NCBI GenBank assembly: GCA_021927905.1
Contig: BLLK01000019.1
Location: 186,001-250,000, forward strand
Length of the DNA: 64,000 nucleotides
Origin: Chaetoceros tenuissimus
Taxonomy: Eukaryota; Bacillariophyta; Thalassiosirophyceae; Chaetocerotales; Chaetocerotaceae
Direction: 5' to 3'
The notes beneath the pieces were generated by a model that was not told the DNA's origin, did no database searches, and saw only the letters and a list, made by a program, of their open reading frames with translations. The translations under genes and the position numbers were made by a program. Below are positions 58,461-64,000 of this stretch, one piece after another (position 1 is the first letter of the stretch; each line of letters starts with the position of its first letter).

Positions 58461-58816
58461 TGCTGCTTTGTATATCTTTTTATTTACTTTAGAAGAGACT
58501 CCTTGATGATGAGAAAATAATGTCGTTATTAGATGAGATGTGCTTGTGTTTGGTGTTCTCGTTTAGAGATCTTGACCGACATCCTACCTTCTATCCTACT
58601 CATCCTACAAATGAGATGAAAGAATGACATTAATAAAGACCAAATACCAACCCAACAGAGACACAAAATACCATTCACATCCGGGTATTTCTGACGTATC
58701 GAGGTTGAACCTCTCGTCTCCCTCCAACTGAAACGCATGAATGATGCATCGCACATTCTGCAACTATTTAGGAATCTTTTGCATTAGAACTAATAATTCT
58801 ATACATCAACAAAAGA
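58461..58816. promoter_or_regulatory. Shared promoter region of prolyl hydroxylase and HDS genes
   Basis: 356 bp between divergent start codons. A minus-strand frame crosses it but is not protein-like. No specific motif was identified. Confidence 0.4.
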
Positions 58817-61492
58817 ATGACCAACTTTTCCTCCTTGGCAGTGTGGGCTTTGGCTCTTTCAAGTCTTGACAATGCTCAGGCATTCACTTCTCCAAAGACT
58901 TTTGCTTCTAGAAGTGCTTTGAAAATGGTACGTTAGGATCTGTTGAGTATGACACATCTTGATTTGATATGTGATGTAATGTGTCTAGAGACATAGAAGA
59001 AGAAAAGGAGAGATCTGATAAAAGACTTGATTAGATATCGAAAGGACAGACATGAAACAGTAAGGATATGTCAAACTGGTGAGAGAATGAAGAGCTACTT
59101 CTGATTGAACACAAGATGTGTCGACATATCCTTTATAAAAGATATGACAGCTAGAAATCTTTGAATATAGATTCTTGAAGAGAAGCAATCAATTGAAGTC
59201 TCCAAGTTATCAAGGAAGCTACAGCAACATATGAAGAAGCGGTCATGACACTCTATTAAAGCTCTTCCTTCTTTCATCTCTTGATGTTCTTTTTCATTTT
59301 TCTGCTTCTTGATTCTTTACTCATTTCTTTTCCCTTCACATCGCCATCAGTCCGAATACCCAACCTCTCACGAAGATGTACTATGGACACCCTCCATCAA
59401 ATCAGGAGCACGTGATGAAATCCTAGGACCAATCACCAACTACTGCGAAGACCTACACAAAGTAGTCAGACGCAAAACTAGAACAGTAGAATGCGGACCG
59501 ATCAAATTCGGTTCCGATCATCCTATCGTACGTCAAACCATGGCAACTACCAACACTGCAGACGTGGATGAATCCATTGCACAAATTATGAGATGTGCAG
59601 ATAAAGGATTCGATCTTGTAAGAATCACCGTTCAGGGGAAACGTGAAGCCAATGCTGCTATGCAAATTCGTGAAGGGCTTTTTAAAAAAGGATACGATAT
59701 TCCACTTTGTGCAGATATGCATTTTCAACCTAAAGTTGCACTCATGGTTGCTGATGCTGTAGAAAAGATTCGTATCAATCCGGGAAATTTTGCAGATGGA
59801 CGCAAGGATTTTGAAGAAAAAGTGTATGAATCGGAAGCAGATTATGTACAGGAACGTGAATATTTGTTCAATGCTATGGTTCCACTTGTGGAAAAATGTA
59901 AAGCTTTGAATAGAGCCATGAGAATTGGTACCAATCATGGATCGCTTTCTTCTCGTGTTTTGAGTTTTTATGGTGATACTCCTAGAGGAATGGTGGAGTC
60001 TGCTATTGAATTTGCGGATATTTGTAGATCTCAGGATTATCATAACTTTGTCTTTTCCATGAAGGCTTCCAATCCATTGGTTATGGTTCAGTCTTATCGT
60101 TTGTTGGCGGCGGAACAATATCGTCTTGGGTGGGATTACCCTCTTCACCTTGGTGTTACCGAAGCGGGAGAAGGTGAAGATGGACGTATGAAGTCTGCAA
60201 TTGGAATTGGAACTCTATTGGCGGATGGTGTTGGTGATACCATTCGTGTCTCATTGACTGAAGATCCTGAATTTGAGTATGAACCATGTAACAGGCTTGC
60301 AGAAATGGCAGAATCCAGATTGGCTATCAACCCAGAAGCTGCAAAACGTCAAGAAGCAACCAAGGACTACGACGATACCAGAGATATCACTACTTTTGAA
60401 AGAAGAAAGGGAAAGATTCTTGAAAAGTCCGAAGATGAAAGTGTAGATGCTGGTGGATTCTTGAATGCTGATGGATCTGTTATTAGTGCTGTTACCCTTG
60501 AGATGCTTACCAAGGAGAACATTCCATACCTTTATGCTGCACTTGGATGCAAGACTGCAGTGGGAATGCCATTCAAGGATATTGCTACTTCTGACTCTAT
60601 CTTCTTGAAAGAAGTACCACCATCCTCTGACACTGATGCACGTACCGCATTGAGAAGATTGGCTGAAGTTTCTGTTGGACTTATTGCTCCTGCTGAGGAA
60701 TTGGAGAAGGATCCTCTTCCAAATGCAGTAGCTCTCATGAGTCTTACTGATGCTATTGCAAAGAATGGAGAGCTTCCAACCGGGGCAATCCGTCTTGCTG
60801 TCACTGTTAACGGAGATGAGGATGATGCTGATCTTCAAAAGCTCAAGGATCTTGATCCAGCATTTATCTTCCTCAACATTGCATCTCATGTATCTACTCT
60901 TCACGCTTCACGTCGTGTTTTCGTAATCTTCAAATCTGAAAGTATTGAGACCTCTGTAATTCATCACTATGAGACTGACACTACTGAATCTGATGATCTT
61001 GCTCTTGAAATTGGTACCCGTATTGGATCCCTTTTGACTGATGGACTTGGAGATGGAGTTATGGTTGAGGAAGTTGGAGGAAAGAATGCTTTCACTCTTG
61101 ATTTCCTAAGAAAGGCTTCCTTCTCTCTTCTTCAGGGATGCCGTATGCGTAGTACCAAGACTGAATTTGTTTCATGCCCATCTTGTGGACGTACTCTTTT
61201 CGATTTGCAAGAGACTACAGCAAAGATTTCCGATGCAACTGGACATTTGCCTGGAGTAACTGTAGCTGTAATGGGATGCATTGTAAACGGACCGGGAGAG
61301 ATGGCAGATGCTGACTTTGGATATGTTGGAACTATTCCAGGAAAGATCGATCTTTATTACGGAAAGGATGTTGTAAGAAAGAATGTTCCAGAAGAGGAAG
61401 CAGTTGTAGAGTTGGTTGACCTTATCAAGGAGTATGGTATGTGGAAGGATAAGGAGACAGCAGATGAGGAAGAGGAGCTTGTTACTGCATAA
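58817..61492 (+). CDS. ispG: Plastid 4-hydroxy-3-methylbut-2-en-1-yl diphosphate synthase (HDS, MEP pathway), two exons
   Basis: Exon 1 (58817-58927, 37 codons) encodes the leader ALALSSLDNAQAFTSPKTFA, a diatom plastid signal. It ends KM at a GTACGT donor, and exon 2 starts at 59351 after ATCAG, phase 0, giving 750 residues; the 423-bp intron separates targeting and enzyme parts. Exon 2 starts SEYPTSHEDVLWTP and contains the GcpE core: RTVECGPIKFGSDHPIVRQT, FDLVRITVQGKREA, DIPLCADMHFQPKVAL, HLGVTEAGEGEDGRMKSAIG. It also has the plant-type central insertion. The [4Fe-4S] ligands are in SCPSCGRTLFDLQE and AVMGCIVNGPGEMADADFGY. It makes HMBPP from methylerythritol cyclodiphosphate in isoprenoid synthesis. 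Length matches plant and algal HDS. Confidence 0.96.
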
Positions 61493-61625
61493 ACAATCTA
61501 CTTAGAAAAATACATTAGAAGTTTTTTAGCATTACCAAATTTATTTTCAAATTGCTCTTTTGTTCTTTAGTAAGTGAATTATATGTATGAAATGAATATG
61601 TGTAAAATGATGTAGATCAACCTCA

Positions 61626-63434
61626 TCAAAAGCGTAAAGTAGATATCATTGTTAGGTCTGATACAACACTTTTGCTTCCACCTTGTTGGGGCTGCTGTGT
61701 AGAAGGCTCAAGAGAGGATCCTTTTTGTTCCTTACTATCATCTTCACTGCTTTCCTCTTCTTCTTCCTCATCTCCTTTTTGAATCTCTTCCAAAATCATT
61801 CCTGCGCCAACTATTTTCAGTTGAGATTGATCATGTGTACCTTCTGCTGATAAATTATCCACTTCTTCCTCTGTGGTTTCAGTTCGAAATGTGGTTGGAT
61901 CAATGCTTCCATAACGATGAGTCGCAGGTTTGCTAGCATCCTTGGCGGAGTTGTAATGATTCAGTTTGCGATTTGCAATTTCAAAATCCAAATCTCCAAA
62001 CGATACTTCGAGAGCTTGATGAAGTGATCTCATATTTTCCGAATCGTATCCTCCTCCAAACATGCGCATGTTTTCTGCCTGTAGTTTAAGTCTTTTTTCT
62101 TCTTCTTTCCGCTTTGCTTGTCTTCGAGCTTCTTCTTCGTCCTGATTAGCATCTACCTCACGGAAAGCATTCATGGCATCTGCGCACATGTCATCTTCCA
62201 CCATAGTGATATCGATCAGGCAGCGTTTTTTCTCAACAAGCAAAGGAGCTTGTTCTCCTGATTCTTCTCCTTCTACAACTGGTTCCATATTTTTTTCCTG
62301 ATGGAAGATAGCTACAAGCGCCTCTTTGTTACTGACATTTGGATAATGTTTCTTTATAGTTCTCATTTCGAACCAAAGATAGAGTCCCAAAACATAAATG
62401 CCTTGTGATTCGCAACATATAACATCCATGATCTGATAGATGAGTCCAGATTGGAATGCAAAAAACATTTGAATGTAAAATGCAAATATAAGGAATACCA
62501 CAAAAGCACAATTGCTTGCATCGCAATATCTTTTGTAGCTTCAAAGTTACTGAGACTTATTGCTGGGTGCAACTGTTGCTGCTGATTTGACAGTTGCCTA
62601 AAACTGGAAAGAGAACGCTCATTAATCTGCTGTTCTTCACGGAATGTCTTGTAGATAATCAGAAGCATAGCTAATGTTCCAAATACAAATATTCCAGTAA
62701 AAACCGCACAAAAGATCGTGATACTTATATCATCATCTAAAAATGGAAGTATTACACATAATCCGGCCACAGGATTGGGAGCAATAGCTGCATTCCTAAG
62801 CAGCACAAATCTAGTGTACCAAACTGTTACAAAGAAAATGACTGTATAAGCCACAGCCTCCACAATTGGTGAAATCTTCTTGCCAACTCCATAATTTAAC
62901 CTCAAAAGAAAATAGAGACATAGCCAACAACAGGCAAACATGAAGGCTGTGTAACAAGAAAAGTCGATGATACTTTGAACATAGCAGCCCAATGTGATGT
63001 CGCTCGTTTCTTTGACAATTTCACTGAAATTAAAAAAAGAGGTTGAGACAGCAGGGAAACTCATTTTATTTGCCAGGCTTCCACTGATGCCTGCTACCAA
63101 AACGTTTCCCGCTGAAAAAGTAGAGAATATTGCAAGAGCGCACATAATGCGATGATAGATTGGCTGCTTTGATTCTTCATCAGGATACTTCTTTCTTGAT
63201 ATTAGAAATAAGAGAAGAAAGTTACATGAAATAGAGATTGCAGCTACTGCAGTGTAAATTTCTGCAACAAATGTTTCGATGCTAGTTGCTGTTTCCTCAT
63301 GATGGTTCTCTTGTTCCGTCGTGCGTATCAACAACAGGAACATCGTCAAGCTTTTTGCCGGACAAATTGCTTTGAACGTCATCGCCTACAACCAAGAATC
63401 TGCTGTCAATAGTATAATGAAGAGTAGGAATCAT
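61626..63434 (-). pseudogene. Second copy of the seven-helix receptor gene, frameshifted
   Basis: The C-terminal frame (62501-61626) and N-terminal frame (63382-62363) together cover the receptor at 35326-37140, with high similarity over the last ~290 residues. They are joined only by a frame change near 62507: AATTGTGCTTTTG where the other copy has AATTCCTTTCG, two extra bases. A second disruption lies near the N-terminus: the reading SRFLVVGDDVQSNLS from an ATG at 63434 stops early, and the rest continues in another frame. If only the 63382 start is used, the N-terminus is altered but the 7-helix part is intact up to helix 6. I therefore call it a probable pseudogene; an error in the two-base run is possible. 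Confidence 0.75.
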
Positions 63435-64000
63435 AGTCCTAGGTGGTGTAGTTTACTTCCAATTAGATTACTTGATAGTAGAGGAGAATATTGTATTATG
63501 TAAGTATGGAAGAGAATTTCAACCTTCCCTTTTATCTCATGCGTACATATGTATCGATACTGCACCTCTATCTCATGACACATATAATGACGTCACAAAT
63601 TTCAATTTTGGAACACCTGTTTTAGAAATGGCCTAAACCTTGTGGCAGCTGTCAGTCAAAATAGCTAAAAGACTCTGCCCCTGGCAACGGAAAAAGAAGA
63701 GTAGATCATGTTGGCTTCGTTTTGAAAACATATCTTATGCCATCACACTATGGAGAGGAGTTCTGATAATGAATCACAGAAGAAGATAGACTTCAGCTCT
63801 CATATAGAAATAGTTGATAGGTATAACTAGAATCAAAACGAATTCATCATCGAGTAAAAGACTTGTGATAGCTTTGACAAGTGACACATCACCTAGAAAA
63901 TCACATATAATATCTAACGTGAGAGTAAAGGAGGATCTGCATGGATATTAAGCAAAAATCTGTATCTAATAAAACCAGCAGGTCAAGTCTCATCTCAACA
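63435..64000. other. Intergenic DNA to the right edge
   Basis: No gene was recognised. A perfect TGACGTCA palindrome lies at 63588-63595. The 5' flank of the receptor copy has no copy of the ~400-bp repeat that precedes the first receptor gene. Confidence 0.4.

Noticed and set aside
59309-59350. HDS starting within the second exon
   Set aside because: This would lack a plastid leader; exon 1 at 58817-58927 supplies a typical one in the right phase.
1-64000. CRISPR array, integrated virus or bacterial operon
   Set aside because: No regularly spaced repeats, viral structural genes or polycistronic gene runs were seen; genes are intron-bearing and eukaryotic throughout.

Overview
This window is nuclear DNA of a photosynthetic stramenopile, almost certainly a diatom and most likely a centric, Chaetoceros-like one. 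The evidence is: AT-rich DNA with short GT..AG introns (many near 66-70 bp); hydrophobic leaders ending in an 'xAF' motif, which is the diatom plastid bipartite signal (plastid sigma factor, HDS/GcpE, thylakoid-lumen pentapeptide protein, a small thylakoid membrane protein); a CoDi-type copia remnant; large lineage-specific families of BspA-like leucine-rich-repeat proteins; and a probable DRC4 axonemal gene, which fits a diatom with flagellate sperm. No prokaryotic operons, CRISPR arrays or recognisable RNA genes were seen.

Layout. 1-4.3 kb: a basic hypothetical protein cut by the left edge, a two-exon single-helix thylakoid protein (PsbW/Psb34/PsbG class) and a two-exon plastid sigma-70 factor. 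4.4-12.3 kb: a tandem array of six BspA-type LRR genes that is really a two-gene cassette (A then B) repeated three times. Its intergenic DNA carries a dead copia fragment, and two of the three A genes are frameshifted. 12.3-15.7 kb: gene-poor DNA with a decayed coiled-coil gene. 15.7-20.7 kb: a complete-looking 4.95-kb DNA transposon (PIF/Harbinger-like DDE transposase plus a polyglutamine accessory protein), with terminal inverted repeats and a 3-bp target duplication. It sits in the last codons of a further LRR-B remnant. 21-35 kb: an ankyrin-like protein, an Erv41/46 (ERGIC) cargo receptor, two small two-helix membrane proteins that look paralogous, a secretory/plastid protein, a 1234-residue disordered membrane protein, a lumenal pentapeptide protein and a short-chain dehydrogenase. 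35-46 kb: a 7-helix receptor-like protein, a Ser/Thr kinase, an ATP-grasp ligase, an inverted LRR A-B cassette lacking the copia insert, the DRC4-like gene and a Cys-rich zinc protein; two near-identical ~400-bp elements lie here in inverted orientation. 46-64 kb: an EF-hand/adenylate kinase fusion, a saccharopine-dehydrogenase-like oxidoreductase, a multi-helix protein, a diatom ankyrin-like protein, a multispan class-3 lipase, a prolyl 4-hydroxylase, plastid HDS of the MEP isoprenoid pathway, and a frameshifted second copy of the 7-helix receptor.

How it fits together. Four genes serve the plastid (sigma factor, thylakoid protein, lumenal pentapeptide protein, HDS), but they are scattered and not an operon. 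The accessory content is shaped by duplication (LRR cassettes, receptor pair, small membrane pair) and by mobile DNA (copia, Harbinger-like element, MITE-like repeats). Splice sites were inferred by eye from GT/AG, phase and protein continuity. All coordinates, repeat boundaries and homology calls were made by reading, without database searches.
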